DNA of 64,000 bases from Pomphorhynchus laevis. Its lineage: Eukaryota > Acanthocephala > Palaeacanthocephala > Echinorhynchida > Pomphorhynchidae. Below the pieces are notes generated by a model that was not told the origin of the DNA, did no database searches, and saw only the letters and a list, made by a program, of their open reading frames with translations. The stretch is from assembly GCA_012934845.2 (NCBI GenBank), contig WNNJ02003298.1, positions 88,267 to 152,266 of the forward strand. Reading direction: 5' to 3'. Position numbers and translations under genes: made by a program. Shown here one piece after another: positions 32,890 through 45,974 of the stretch (position 1 is the stretch's first letter; each line of letters opens with the position of its first letter).

Positions 32890-34239
32890 CTTGAATATAG
32901 ACAAAAATTTAAATTCAAAGCGGGTTATTAAAATAATTTAAGTAATTATTAGAAAAATTTTAATATAAATATAATATATTTTAAACATTTCATTAACGTT
33001 ATCTAGCCTTGGATTTCTGCTTTTAAATTGAGCAAAGTTGATTAGTAGCATTATTTTGAAGAACTATCGCATCTGACAGTAAGCCAATAATTATTTCATA
33101 TTTTTAATATATTACATATTATAATATGTAATAAAATATACTTTGCTTTGACAAAATAATATGAACAACAAAATTAATTAAACCTAATTTTCACTGCCTT
33201 TCTAATCGTCAGACTGTGACATTTATATTTATTTCTATTGCTGCGTATCTATATTTATAAAAAATACATTTATTTTCAACTAATTAAAAATCTTCGACAT
33301 GGTTATCATCAGATTAGCAAAAATCGAATTGCAAGTACACATAAAGCAGAATCAATCGTGATTGGCACAACCTATGCTTGACGTTTCAAGAGCTACAGTC
33401 TCTAACACGACCACATTTGAAATACACAAAATATTCATACCAAAAGAAAATTTTTAAAAACGTTTTCTTGTACCGTCGGACAATAAACTGAATTGTTTAA
33501 AATTTCAACAAAACGTCCTAAAATCACCATCGAGCTTCAAAGTCATCTTAGGGTTCCAGTTTCTTCAGAAGGTATGATAGAAGCTTTATACATCGGATAT
33601 TATGGGAGGGCTGCCATTCAGAAAACTTTGTTCTCGATAATAAACAAAAGCGTTTCGAGTGGTTATAACCATCAGGCCATGTACGTGGAACAGTTTAAAA
33701 ATTCAAAAGTTTGACAATCTCTATTAAATTCTTATTGTCTTTCTTGCCACTGTCCGCGTCTGAAAGTAACCCTAAAAATGCCTATAACTTCATATTTATA
33801 CTCTAAAAACCTGAAGGCGAATATATACAAATATAGAAGTATTATTATGGGAATATGCCGATCCAATCGTTTCAACCAATGACAGTGTATCAGAGCCATT
33901 TATGCATTTTTAATAAGGTGCCTTTAATGGTATCGAAACTGTGCCATGAAGGAAACGCTGTATTTAAAGATAATAAATCAATTCAAATATCTAGTGCTCT
34001 TTGAATGGCACAAAGAACCCTCTGATAAAATCAAGCATATTGTCTGGTCACTATAGTATTTAGCTATTAATACTATAAATACTAAAACTTTCGAATGCCT
34101 TTTAAAAAATATATGCCGATACTTAGCACCAATATCGTTAAAAGAACTAAAAGCAGTTATATCAAAAAAGTAAAAATATTTTATTATAAACCATTTAGAA
34201 TTTGTACGAACCACTACATCGCATAACTCCAGTAGTCCC
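32890..34239. other. Spacer or intron upstream of the membrane-protein exon
   Basis: A plus-strand frame at 33493-33714 (73 codons, contains LRVPVSSEGMIEALYIGYYG) and the plus-strand stretch 33740-34200 read partly like protein but have breaks and no recognised domain; they may be old element sequence continuing into the LINE A fragment. I would not call a gene here. Confidence 0.3.
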
Positions 34240-34760
34240 ACTCTGACAAAACTCAAGACCTTGGCATATATGCTTCGTCTTACCAATCTCTCTGCTTCTG
34301 CCAGGCAAGTTCTCTCGAAAGAATATCAGAGCACTACGTATAGGTTCTAACTGGGTAAGGATAGGGCAAGTATTGCTTCCCTTAATCCAGCCCAGTCTTC
34401 CTTCTGCAAGATATTCAAGGAGAAGTTTGTCTGTTGGAGGGATAGAGCATTGGGCTGGATTTGGTTGGGTGGATGTGCCGGCTATTAGAACAAGCAGTGG
34501 GAAGGATAGCCTTCATCAACATTTTACTGCTGCATGATAAGTGGGAGTTAAATCCCGTCTATATCAGACAGTCGCAATAATAACTGCTCACTCTCGCATG
34601 ACTTACTTCGTTGACGGCTAGAGGATGATACATAGCTAAGGTTGTGATTCACTCGGACTCTTCCCTGTTATTGGAAATGCGAGCTATTCCCGATATAATT
34701 CCTACCTCTCTTCGCACGCTACCGGGATCCTTTCGACTACCTTAAATAGTTGCATTTTCA
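34240..34760 (+). mobile_element. LINE family A fragment
   Basis: It matches the segments at 23460-24178 and 25230-25350 (words such as TATT-CAAGGAGAAGTTTGTCTG and ATTGGGCTGGATT, then ACTTACTTCGTTG) but in permuted order: the part that should come later (34260-34480) precedes the part that should come earlier (34500-34760). It is broken and short. Confidence 0.5.
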
Positions 34761-34829
34761 ATCCTACTCCGTGTTCAATATTTTAAGAAAGTTTTAAATA
34801 GTTAATAATGATCTATTATTGATAATGAA

Positions 34830-34995
34830 TTATTGGAGCTGGATAAAATAAGAAAATTTCATTTGATATTTTGCTAACCTCTGTTGGAATTTTCAAATAA
34901 TTACAATTAATCATCAGTAATTTTCTAAAGAGGCTAACAGATGTTAGCGAAATACCAATAAAAAATTTCCTATTTTTTGACCCAGCTTCAATAAT
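34830..34995. repeat. Short inverted repeat at the left end of copy B
   Basis: AATTATTGGAGCTGGATAAAA with GATATTTTGCTAACCTCTGTT at 34830-34890 is mirrored, imperfectly, by AACAGATGTTAGCGAAATACC with GACCCAGCTTCAATAATT at 34936-34995. This may be the end structure of the dispersed repeat or a small fold-back insertion. Confidence 0.5.
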
Positions 34996-37900
34996 TATAA
35001 ATGTTCAATATTTTGACTTTAGAAATATCTTTCGCTACATAACTTAATACATGAATCATTAAAATGTATAGTACATAATTCCACTTTAAGTAACGTTCAC
35101 ATCTATTAATTCCATTTTTTAACAAAATTTAAAATATTAAAAGATATAAAATAAAATATTAATCAAATTCATTGTAAATTGCAAATGATTTCAATGTAAC
35201 CAAATATCATGTGAATGTTAGGAGCGAATTGCACTTGTCGAGCTCAGCTTGTCATTTTATCTAATGAGAATGCTATCAGCCATACTGCAACGTCTCACAT
35301 AACAATACGAAACAATTGCCAATACACTTATTGTTTTTGAGTACCACCCACTTTCATTTCCCTTTATACTTTTAAAATTGTTCAAAAGATAAAGCAATCA
35401 CATTGAGTTGCTTTCTGAAGAGAGTATTTCACATTGAGAAGTTAAATATGAACAGTTAATTGACAATAAAGATTATCGGTAATCATGTAATGAACTATAA
35501 TTCGTTTAATAACATCGACCATTTGAGCAACTAAATGAATATTCCCAAAGTATAAAAAACCAAAAGGAATATTCCCAAAGTATAAAAAATGAATACTAAA
35601 TGAATATTCCCAAAGTATAAAAAACCAAAAGGAAAAGAAGTAAATATGAAAGCGGCCAATTTTATCTATTTTAATCGGCCATTACAATTGAATAAAATGA
35701 TGTTTTTATATTAAAGTCTGTAACGATTTAAGCTAATCTAGTTATCGCCTCATTGAGTATAGCGGTAAGCGACAGAACAGTTGAATCGCAATCTACTTGT
35801 CTATGCCGATTTGCATCATATTATACTAGCAAATATGTACAAATTGAACATTAGAAAAATTAATATAAATGACGCACATCAAAATATAGAGAACGGACAA
35901 TATAAAAAAAACTTTAAATGCTATAATTCCGAATTATATTATGTAAAATCGATAACAATTAGGCTTTGAATTATTAGAATTAAAATTAACTGTTAATTTG
36001 ATAGAAAATATTACAATTAATATAATGTGTATATTTTAAGAGCCATACGTTTTAGTTCAAAACCTAACAATCTTATTAAATAGTTGTAGGCTGTAAGCAA
36101 ATGGACGTGTAAACAAAACGTTCTGCTTTGAAACAGTATCTGTTTATATAGTGAACAAAGTGATAGATTTGAGTTTTGAAATTAGTGAATTGAAGTCTAC
36201 AATATTTGCATTTTAAATAAGCATGACCTCGATGTCTAAGGGATCTTGTAATTTGATAACTTTAATAGCACTATTAATGATCAATTTACGTATGATAAAT
36301 AGGCGGAGCCAATTAAATCGGTTCGACCGCAAACCAATATATGTGATAATTAAAAGATAAGCAAAATGAGTAGATAGAATTTAATTTTACTAATATTTTC
36401 AAATGTATTTGATTTTAACTGTAAAATGAATGTTCAACAATGTTCTTTAACGGATATATTAAAAACGTGATGTTTTTAATATATTTATTTCATATCTATG
36501 AATGAAAGGGAAGTTTTTTAAATTTATTTTAACTTGTGAAGATATGAAATCAAAATTAATATATCACTTGTGTCTTAAAATTTACATTTAACACGGAAAA
36601 AGGCGTCAACTTTAAATGAATAATTGATATACTTAAAAGCGAGAAAATGTTCAATTGAATTGAAATAAAACATGTTCACATCAAACTTGCTATTAGATAT
36701 TGATATTTTTGTGAATAGAGGACATTCGAAAAGTTATAATAATAACACAAGTGAGAAATAGATAATATTTAATGTAATGACGCTTCGATACGATCCTGAT
36801 TGATCGTAGCGATTTATACTGAAAAGTGATTTTTTTTCGATCGAAGCGATTGGTAAAAAATTGAAATAAACAAATGTTTAAATTCACACGTACGGTGCTC
36901 CAAGTTGGGTCTGCTGATCGTGGGTATAACTTTAAAGATTAAAAGGTAACGAATGGTAACTGTCGTATATAAAAGATGAATTATTTACCATTATGTCTTA
37001 TAAACAGGTGATTATCTTTTGCAATACTGCGAAGTTATCGCTTACTGATGAATATAAAGTATTCGTGAGAAAATGCTTGTTTACTGATTTGCAAGGCTCA
37101 CATGTTTGACTACCTGCAAGCTGGAAAGGCATTTATCGTTACGAGTCATCGCATGAATAAAAATTAATGGTAAGGCCGAGTGCTTTACGTATGAATTCAT
37201 GCTGGTTCAATCTTTGATATTTGTCAAAACAGCACGCTTTAATTCAGTAAAGTAAAGATCACTAGTTGAGGATTAAGTGATCATTCTATCACTTTCCTGT
37301 AAATATACTCAAACAACTTTGATCTCATCGACTTTTATGTTCATTAGTTCCCAATGCCAAATTCTCGCATTAGCACCTTTGAAATAAATCAGAACGATGG
37401 TGCGATATGCTTTGATTTTGCCGTTATCAATCGATTGCATACTGCGTGTAACAATCATTTGTCATTGCGAAGAGCTCTAAAGTTTTTCATCAGAATTTTA
37501 AAATTAGGTGATCATCAAATAAACACACAGTGTGTTAAAAGAAGGTGTACTTTGATAAGTGGAATAAAAAATTGAGCACGTCATTAGTTCAATTTAAGAT
37601 ATTTAAAGTTGAGTTTGTCATTTTGAGTCTCTTTATTGCGGAAGTTAGTATGTTGTAATTGTATAAATGCTTGCTCAATTGATTCGATCGTTTAATTTCG
37701 TATAAGGTTTAAAATATTAATGCTATTCTATAATTAAATAATATTAAATATAGAAATAGAGTGTTTCCGTGATCATCATTACTTGTAATGCCACGTCATC
37801 GTAAGCTTGATGATGCAAAATTGTAATTATGGCATGGATTTCATTTAAAAGTTTAATATCTTTATACTTTCCAAGCTAAAAAAGGTCAATAGTTACATTC

Positions 37901-38065
37901 AGATTTTCATTTTATTTATTTAATTAATTATAAACGCTTTTTAAATGTGGTTTTTTATCGTGAAGTTTACTCTGTGACTGTGACTTATTGTATTATTGAA
38001 GTGCTCTGTTATTGCAATAGGTCTCACCAAAATAATATTGATTTTGATTAAAATTAAATAAATGC
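34930..38065 (+). repeat. Duplicated segment, copy B of about 3.1 kb
   Basis: Same orientation as copy A (17237-21420), without A's 0.94-kb insertion and without about 285 bases near 37205. It has a local tandem expansion of ATTCCCAAAGTATAAAAAA at 35530-35640. Both ends of homology fade into AT-rich DNA. The only frames (35781-35969, 37354-37575) are not conserved as frames between copies. Confidence 0.85.
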
Positions 38066-38069
38066 CTTA

Positions 38070-38690
38070 ATTTAAAATTTATTTTTTAACGAAAATCCAT
38101 TGAATTTTATTTAAACATCAGATTACTCATTTTATTTCTTTATTTGTTTATTTTACATTTTAATAACAAATTTATAAGTTCATTATTTTTTTCTGTGTTT
38201 TATCTTTTATAAAGATGAAATAAAGTATAAATCACTTTATACTTATATAAATCAATATAATAATATCTTTGATCCTGTAATTGAAAATTATAAAAGCATT
38301 CAAATTTGTGCAATTTTTAAGAGCATTCAAACATTTGATTGGTTTCATCGACTTTGCTGGTTTTCTAGTAATCATTAGTAAGACGTGATAGCGCCCATAG
38401 GATTAATTTTTATATTCGATTTAAGTGCATTAGCTTGTACTATTGTAATATATTAAAAAAGTTATCTAAATAATACTTTTAATTACATTTAAATAGCTAC
38501 TTTTAACCTATTTGACACCTATCGTTGTTAAAATGAACATTCAAATTTGATTATTTGCTTTGTATGCCTAATTTGCAATAATTTTATAAGCTTAAATTTC
38601 TGGAGTTACATTAACTAATTATACAGCTGCGAACAAAAATATATATGCTGGTTTGAAATGGCAGTGTAAGCTTAAGGTTTAGTAATCTTC
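38070..38690. other. AT-rich spacer, nothing recognised
   Basis: No frame, repeat family or structure could be supported. Confidence 0.4.
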
Positions 38691-38699
38691 CTCGTATTT

Positions 38700-39290
38700 T
38701 GAGCAGGGTAATATTCATTTGCGGCCGCAAATCGTAAAGCTTGATGGTTCAAAGATGTTTTGCTAGCGCTCTTGTTGTCCAGCAAAGAAGGATTCTGGCT
38801 TTCTGTTATGTGAAGTGCCCTGAAAGACTATGGCTGCGATCCTCGCTGATCGTGCTGCAGTCAATAACCCATATCATCATTTCTTCCTGGTGAATGACGA
38901 TGGAAACGCCTCTGAGGCGAGCAAAATCCACCAGTGCCACATTTTCGCTGAACGCACGGTTTACGATGTTACATGATCGATTTGTCAACGTTCTCGAAGA
39001 AAGGTCCAAATCTGTCTAGTTGGCCTCAAGATAGTCGCAAACATCAGTACGATACTCGGAGTGATTATCAAAATTGACAGTCATCTAATCAAATAGGGCG
39101 TGAAATAGGCAGTTACCATCGTTGGGGACCTCGCTGACCACAATCCCGATGTCCTTAAGAGGGCTATGAAAGGCAGCAGAAATTACGTCAGCTGCTGAGT
39201 AGCGCAGATTCCGCATGCTTTCATTGCCGTGTGATACGATCAAGGAGTCGTCGGAAACGTCGACGAATGAACTGATGAGCTAATGAGTGA
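38700..39290 (-). pseudogene. OTU-type cysteine protease relic, copy 2
   Basis: The minus strand has NDGNCLFHALFD near 39130 (the OTU catalytic Asp-Gly-Asn-Cys), then a segment matching GVSIVIHQEE and STISEDRS. The end of the domain, where the catalytic His should be (HYNSL in copy 1), is missing: about 110 bases are deleted before homology resumes at GATTTGCGGCCGC. The frame is also broken by stops. About three-quarters of the bases match copy 1 at 51800-52515. No RT or nuclease is next to it. Confidence 0.65.
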
Positions 39291-39950
39291 GTTGATGCTG
39301 TAAATTTTATATGCTTTAAAATGTCTTTAAAATTCGTATGCTAAATGTTTATGCAATACTATGTATTCTAGATATTTATTTTTACGCTAGATATTGTATA
39401 CAAAGGTTTTGTCTTGTACAACGATTTCTAGTTTTAAAAGATCCTTAACGGCTCGAAATTTGAATAAAAGTACTTTCTACTGCCAAAAAGTATCAAGAGA
39501 TGATCATAATACCCAGTCGTTATTCTATTGATTTCAACAGAAAATCTTATTTATTCACAAATAAGTTAACCGTTCTTTCGTTCAATAAAGTTCAAATAAG
39601 ACTATATTTGAATTTTAACATAAATATAACTGGGTTTTATTTCATCCAGCTGGAGTATAGCATTACTTTCAAATAATTACATGTAGCATTGCATGTAATT
39701 ACATGTAACATGGTATCACTTTAAATATTTTATCTTTAATCAAGACAGCCAATGAACATAATAAATCAGATCAGCTAAGTAAGTTTGGGTATTTATTTTA
39801 CAAATCAAAAATAAATATAAATAATTATAAATAATAAATAATTATATAAGATTTTATACAATTTACATTTATATTAAGTCAAAATTTAAAATTGAAATTT
39901 AAAATAAAAACCAATTTTTATGAATTGACTAATAATATACGGTGTATTTG
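39290..39950. other. AT-rich spacer with a PLE-linked repeat end
   Basis: 39760-39950 carries the conserved end of the PLE-linked repeats (AATCAGATCAGCTAAG, then ATTTTTATGAATTGACTAAT). The rest is unassigned. Confidence 0.45.
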
Positions 39951-39954
39951 AATA

Positions 39955-40012
39955 AAGAATAGAGGTCATCAGGATAAACTGTTATGCTTTCAGGTTTCGG
40001 AAACAAAATAGA
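39955..40012 (-). ncRNA. PLE-linked motif, truncated copy
   Basis: Only the 3' half is present on the minus strand: GAAAC, CTGAAAGCATAACAG, and CTGATGACCTC. The GGCC-type strands are absent. Confidence 0.35.
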
Positions 40013-40309
40013 AATTTTGAAAATACCAGATAAATCTTTTCATAATTTAAATCCTAATTTTCGCTGATTTACAAAATACAATTTATTTAATTGAATAAAT
40101 GTTGATTGAGTTCAAAATCACTGATTATTCCAATTTACCTTCAAAATTGATCATTTTTAATTTTTGGAAACTATAAGATATGTTTTTTAAATACAAAACA
40201 AATTGTTGTTAACGTTCTAGATGATCGTTCTTGATCATTACACTCGCTCATTCATTGCATTCATTCGAATAATTGATATGAAAGTATATGCAATTGACGA
40301 GTATTGCTA

Positions 40310-40500
40310 CGCTCAATATATTTTTAATATATAATATAATATAATATTAATATAATGTAATACAATAAATAAAATGTATATTATAATATACGTTATATAA
40401 ATATAATATTATATATAATCATATATAATACATATTATATAATAATATAATATATATTAATATATTATATTAATATAATTATATTAATATATATATCAAA
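40310..40500. repeat. AT simple-sequence tract
   Basis: Nearly pure A/T with ATATA, TATAATA and TAATATT words. It can form many weak hairpins but shows no unit structure. Confidence 0.85.
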
Positions 40501-40504
40501 GATA

Positions 40505-41535
40505 ATAAATTTAACAGTCAAATATTCTGATTGCGTAAAACACTTATAAAATAAAGTTTGATATAAAGAATTGCATCTTTATTTTCTGGAATATTTACAT
40601 TGTATAAAATAAGTTATAATCGTGAATAGTAACTGCATGGGTTACGGCAGGATTCTTGCACTGTAGTGGTCATCAGGTAAGTCCATCTGATATCTAATAT
40701 CGATTATTGATATAGGCTACAAAACATTTTTACATTATATCTAATTTATTGTAATTTTAAAACGACCATAAAACACTTTTCGACATTAAATGTTAGTAAA
40801 TGCGAGGTATAATATAATTTGAAGTTCTATACTCGCTAACTGATTTTGCGTAGTTTGAGCTCAATTGATGTTGATTTATAACAAAATAATGACCATATAC
40901 AAGAAATGTATGAATTCAAAAATAAAGCTTATCGTTATTTTAAATAACACCGATAAAATGACAGTAAGGAATAAATTAATTCGAAAAATTACAATATTTT
41001 TTGATAGCTCCTTTGTTCATCTTCAGTAAAATTGCAAGCAGTTTATAATTACAAACTATTTGTAATTTTCATGGCGATTATAGCAGGAGCTATTGAAATA
41101 TTGAAATTTCTAGAATTAAAAATTTCTGCAAAGATACCGGTAGTGTGCAAGCGAGGATTTAATAATAATAGATTTTCTTTACAAAAAGCGACATTTTGAT
41201 AAACAATTTAATGTTTATCCGATAAAAAATAAAATGATATTTATTAAATTTTAAAATTTTTTACTAATTTTTAATCATCATGCATCACTAACCAAGCAGA
41301 AATATTTAGTGGTGTAAGGAAGACATGTATTGTGATGCAAATGTGTTTAAAGAAGCAAAAAATTTTGACGGAAATGTGTTGTGCAATACTTACAACTAGC
41401 AGCGATATTATAACAAAGATCGTTGAATTTTGCTGCATTGAGGAAAATTGAGTCCAATATTAAAAGCAAGTGCTACTTCACCGAATTCTTTATATCATCA
41501 ATTTTCTTTTATTAACCTTACCGACATTCTTTCAG
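40505..41535. other. AT-rich spacer, nothing recognised
   Basis: No supported frame or repeat. It may contain 3' UTR of the candidate minus-strand gene that ends near 41540. Confidence 0.35.
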
Positions 41536-41539
41536 TTAG

Positions 41540-42080
41540 TATTCTTGGCCCTTGAAAATGCAAAAATATTTTCATGTATAACAAAGGAAAGATAAAACCT
41601 ATGCGATTCAAAATCTATCAGAACAATACTTTGTAATTATAGAATACAGTCGGAAAATACCTTAGTTTTATATTTATTCAGCAGATTACTGTATACTTCA
41701 GTAAGCGTTGCCTGAAAGGTGAGATTGAATTGCTTAAATAATGTGCATAATATACATATCCAACCATTCATAATTATGCTTACACAGACTGCGAGTGTCT
41801 TGGACAGCTCTTTTTCTAACGGTGATGAGATCAACCGATTCAGTTTGTAAATATTGACCGACACATATAATTTCATAATCTGTCAACAACTGTTTCCAGC
41901 AAAATTCCTTGCTTAATTCTTATCTCGTAGAGTAGCTATGCTGCGAACAATCTTTTTTCAAAACATAATATGTCAATTTTGAAAGGTTTTGAATTTGTCT
42001 TTTATCGACGACTTTGTGCATGTGCTTGTAAGCGGCTATCCGATTCCTGAATGACAGCAACATTTTCTAAGGTAAACATT
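41540..42080 (-). CDS. Candidate 3' exons of an unrecognised host gene
   Basis: Minus-strand chain with matching phase 0 junctions: an exon up to about 42072 beginning after TTACCTTAG (contains FRNRIAAYKHMHKVVDKRQI) and ending near a TATTAT-GTTTTG donor; 41879-41784 (good acceptor, donor GTAAGC, contains LISSPLEKELSKTLAVC); 41711-41661 (strong acceptor CCTTTCAG, encodes ATLTEVYSNLLNKYKTK); and a short last exon near 41553 reading GQEY then stop. The joined residues are helical and charged, like a large alpha-solenoid protein, but I cannot assign it. The two middle exons are the best supported. Confidence 0.4.
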
Positions 42081-42129
42081 AGATAAGAATTCCCTTAAAC
42101 CGATGTATCTTCTTAGAGTGAATGCGCCC

Positions 42130-44180
42130 ACTATCTCTTCTCAAAATAAAATATCCGTGATCGACAATATATCAATATATTTTTAAATTAAGTAGTTATC
42201 TTAATAATTAATTTACCTTAATTAATTACTTAAATTAGTAATTTTCAGTAAAAATATCGTTAAATTTTAGATTCAATTTTTAATTATAACCATCTAATTG
42301 CATTTTCAAATATTCTCAAATATTTATTCAATAATCTAATTCCTAAAATAATTAAAATTGATTGTATTTTTTAACGTTATAAAGTTGTCGTTTAATTTAA
42401 AGATGGAAAATAACTATAAAAACAGAAATCATAGTTTTTATAATCATTTTCAATTATACTCTTCGAACCTAAAAGCTAAATTATTAAATTATATAGCAAC
42501 ATATGATGATATTTTGCTCGTTCGACAGATCCGTTCAACTCGTTTGAACTGTAAAGTAATGCATACAGCTCATTTACAAACAGGACATATTAATAATTAA
42601 AATAAAAATAATTATAAATAATAAGTAAAATCAGTAATTAATTTTCATGGCAATATAAATATTTGCTATAATTAATTAATTTTTAAATTAAAAACTTCAT
42701 TATATTTATGTAGGCTCCTATTACCACAGCATTGTAAAAATAAAATGGAATTTATAATAAATATTTGAAAATTATGTTAACGCTAACTCCGCCATTTAAA
42801 GAGTTGCATTCCCTATTCTTTGTATTCTACATAGAATACATAGAATGTATTCTATTCTATTCATTCCCTACACACTGAAACACAGTGTGTTAAGTTTAAA
42901 AACAATTTAATTGTGAAAGCAAATAATAAACAAATTATTAAACTCGTAAAATTATTGTGTTGATTTAAAATTAAAATTATATTTTGAGCAATTCCAATTT
43001 TTGCCTTAGAGCGACTTTTAAAATGAAATCATTTTTTATTTAATAATTTATAACGACATGATATAATATGCATTCACAATGCAATAGCGCAAAATTCTTA
43101 CCTTAATTAATTATTTCGATAATTTATAACGACAATGCATTTAATTAAGAAGATACATAACGATTACTACAATACAGTTAGCACAACAATTGTCCAAAAC
43201 AATTTGCAATTAAGGCATAATTTAATTGTTAAGAATTATCGTCTATATGCAGTGTTTACGTAAAAAATTAGCTATATAATTGAAATAATTAAGATATATA
43301 TAAACAGTTCTTACTGATTATATCTAATATCACGGCTTAAAAGTCTTTAATAAATTGAATCTTTACGTTCTGATATTTACTACAGAGTATCAAAAATTAA
43401 GATTTTTTAATAATTTTTTATCTAGAATTAAATGAAATCTAGAATCTACAATTAAGATTTATTATTCAAAATATATAACAAATAGCGTTGATAGATGGCC
43501 GACAAAAACATGGCTGACAACATAATTCTGTTGAAATAAATTGCGATAACAAATATTTACAATCGGACAGAAATAATCGACAAGCTCTGCCTAAACTCAC
43601 TGTTGATGATCGCTGTTCATATAATTTTTCGTTTTAACTACAGTTATCATAATTTTTGCTTTATGGATCTGATGTCTCCATGCCATTTATCTAATGCCAC
43701 GTTTGTCATCGGCGACAATTTCGCAGATCATCGTTGCTTACTAACTGCATCACTGGCGGACAAATTAGTCATGGACAAATTATACATAGATCGACTATGA
43801 CAATGCCGGCGATTGAAGATGTTCACCGCTGTTACGATCATATCGTTTTTTATATTAATCGTTCGGGCTATGTGCTCACCGCCGACGTTCTTGACAATCG
43901 CCATATATCAGCATAATAATGTGATAATATGAATAATAAACAAATACTGTTGAGTAGTTAACACGAATGTTTCCTTCAATTCATTTTCTGCAGAAATAAT
44001 GCATGTGTGATCATTATGTGATTTTATTGATATGCCATAATATTTATAAATTACATCATAATTATGTCAATATTGATCTTAAAATTTATAGTTTAGTAAT
44101 TGATAATTAATAGTTAACCTAGTATAAAAATGGCTCAATTAAAGTATTTAAACGAGTCTTAAACAAAGCTACATATTATT
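42130..44180. other. AT-rich spacer, no recognised gene
   Basis: Frames at 42358-42600 and 43603-43916 on the plus strand lack any domain or splice context I trust. 42830-42870 has a small AGAATACATAGAATGTATTCT palindrome. Confidence 0.35.
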
Positions 44181-44184
44181 TGCC

Positions 44185-45960
44185 ATTGATTATCTAGTAT
44201 CTTATTCCTGAATACAAAGTATATTATTTATTATCCATTCATAAAAATTTTAGCTAATGATTTTAAATTTATTTTTAATATTATTGTGTTGATTTATATA
44301 TTTTACTATTTTCTGTTTAATGGTATTTTTATAGTAACCTAGTTTAAAATATGTATCTATTAAATTATTTAAATGATTTTGAAGAAAGCCAATATCATTA
44401 CAAATTGTTGCAATTCTTAAAATTTCATTATTTAATGTATTATATTTTATATAATATGGTATGCATGAATGCTCATGCAAAAATATGTTTCTTGTAAATT
44501 TAAATATGTCATCTTTACGATATAAATTAATAATAGTTTTAATTGATGTTAATTTAATGTTCATATCTAGATATTATTATTAATATCTACAATATTATTT
44601 TTATTAAGAATAAGGCTGTCTGGATCAATTTGTTTGCTTATAGAATAAAAATTATTAAAAATTATTAATAATTTAATAAAAATTATTATTATCAATATAA
44701 TATATCATCAATATATTTAATTATATAGATTTATTATTATTAATTATTAGATTTATTTTTTTAGAAGTTATGAACAAATCCACAGCTATAATTGGGCTAC
44801 TATTTCCTCCCATTTAAATACATTTTACTTGTATGAATATAAATGTCCCCACTTTTAAATGATTTTTACTTATCAAAATAATTTAGACTTCAATTATATA
44901 TAAGTAAATTATATTTTTAACGCTTCTTAAATAACGATTTTTGTAATCTACAAGTATTTGCAATCGTAAATACTTATGGTATGGTTTTATATACAAATTA
45001 TTTCTTTCACCAAATTTCTTATAACTTGGTAAATCTTCTTTTATTTGAAAGCATTTTCCTTAATTGGACATTCAATCAATTATCATTAATTTTATCAAAT
45101 TTGGCACTTGCAATTGCATTTGGATTCTACAATTTTAAATATCATCGTCACATATCTTTTTCATTTTTTTCGTATAAATTGCGGAAACAGTTTATACCTT
45201 ATTTTATGAATATATTTACTTAAATCTGACCCTATTATTTCTTTACTTTTAGAATTATTTAAAAGTCCGGCTATATTTATGTTATCTATACATTTATTAC
45301 TGAAGTTTATGGTTAATGTATATTTTCTATTGTTATTATTAACATTTATTGTACGATTATAGTATTTTGTATTACAATAACTGTCTATTATACAACTTAA
45401 CATATCAGAATCGTTAATTAATCGTTAATGGATTGAACAAATGATATTTTTAGAAGAACTTATATTTACATAAAGATCTTTTAGCTTATTATCACTTAAA
45501 AGTTGTTTTAATATTTCTAATTGTTCATTTATATACATTTCTTTTTTAATATTTTTAACTCTATTTTTCCTATTCCTTTTATCGCAATGACTTATTGGGT
45601 TGCGTTTAACCGGATTATTATAATATAGTTGTTTATTATGTATTATACTACTTCTGCCAAGTCCTTGTACCACGTCATTAAATCCTAATGGGTACATGGA
45701 ATTAAGCGTTTTAATCCAAAAATCTTCTTTTTCTAATAGTTTTTGATTTAATATTGAAATGTTTTCTTCGATAATATGTTCTAAAATAAATAATTTACAG
45801 TTTTTAATATCATGTCCTATTAATCTCATATGTTTATGAAATATAGTTTGACTATTATGCTGTATATTATATATGTGTTGTCTAAACCTAGTTTTTAACA
45901 TTTGATATGTTTTTCCTATATATTGCAACCCACATGTACATTGTATTAGATACACTACAC
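44185..45960 (-). mobile_element. Penelope-like element, two head-to-tail partial units
   Basis: On the minus strand the first piece (45955-45425) is the C-terminal GIY-YIG domain; directly after it come 45403-44980, which look like the start of a second unit, and then a linker piece at 44564-44250 that should precede a GIY-YIG domain. So the order is C-terminus, then N-terminal and linker parts, as in the tandem partial units typical of PLEs. After the linker the flank matches the one at 18.62 kb but without the pseudoknot. Confidence 0.7.
45425..45955 (-). CDS. PLE GIY-YIG endonuclease domain and C-terminal tail
   Basis: An open frame of 176 codons. It begins inside the domain at YLIQCTCGLQYIGKTYQ (the GIY-YIG strand pair and Gly-Lys), continues with LKTRFRQH (catalytic Arg), a conserved His block, then EKEDFWIKTLNSMYPLGFN with the catalytic Glu and final Asn. 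A Lys/Asn-rich tail ends with the block repeated at 10133. In PLEs this nuclease nicks target DNA to prime reverse transcription. The RT that should precede it is absent here because the copy is cut at 45960. Confidence 0.85.
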   Translation of the reverse strand: MYLIQCTCGLQYIGKTYQMLKTRFRQHIYNIQHNSQTIFHKHMRLIGHDIKNCKLFILEHIIEENISILNQKLLEKEDFWIKTLNSMYPLGFNDVVQGLGRSSIIHNKQLYYNNPVKRNPISHCDKRNRKNRVKNIKKEMYINEQLEILKQLLSDNKLKDLYVNISSSKNIICSIH

Positions 45961-45974
45961 CTGCGGTGTAGTGT
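45946..45974. repeat. Perfect palindrome at the PLE 5' break
   Basis: GATACACTACAC and GTGTAGTGTATC, 12 bp each, flank CTGCG. One arm is PLE coding sequence (the codons for VVYLI); the other is its inverted copy, after which element sequence stops. Confidence 0.85.

Noticed and set aside
40310-40500. Origin or centromere signal in the AT tract
   Set aside because: Pure A/T composition alone is common in this window and gives no specific signal.
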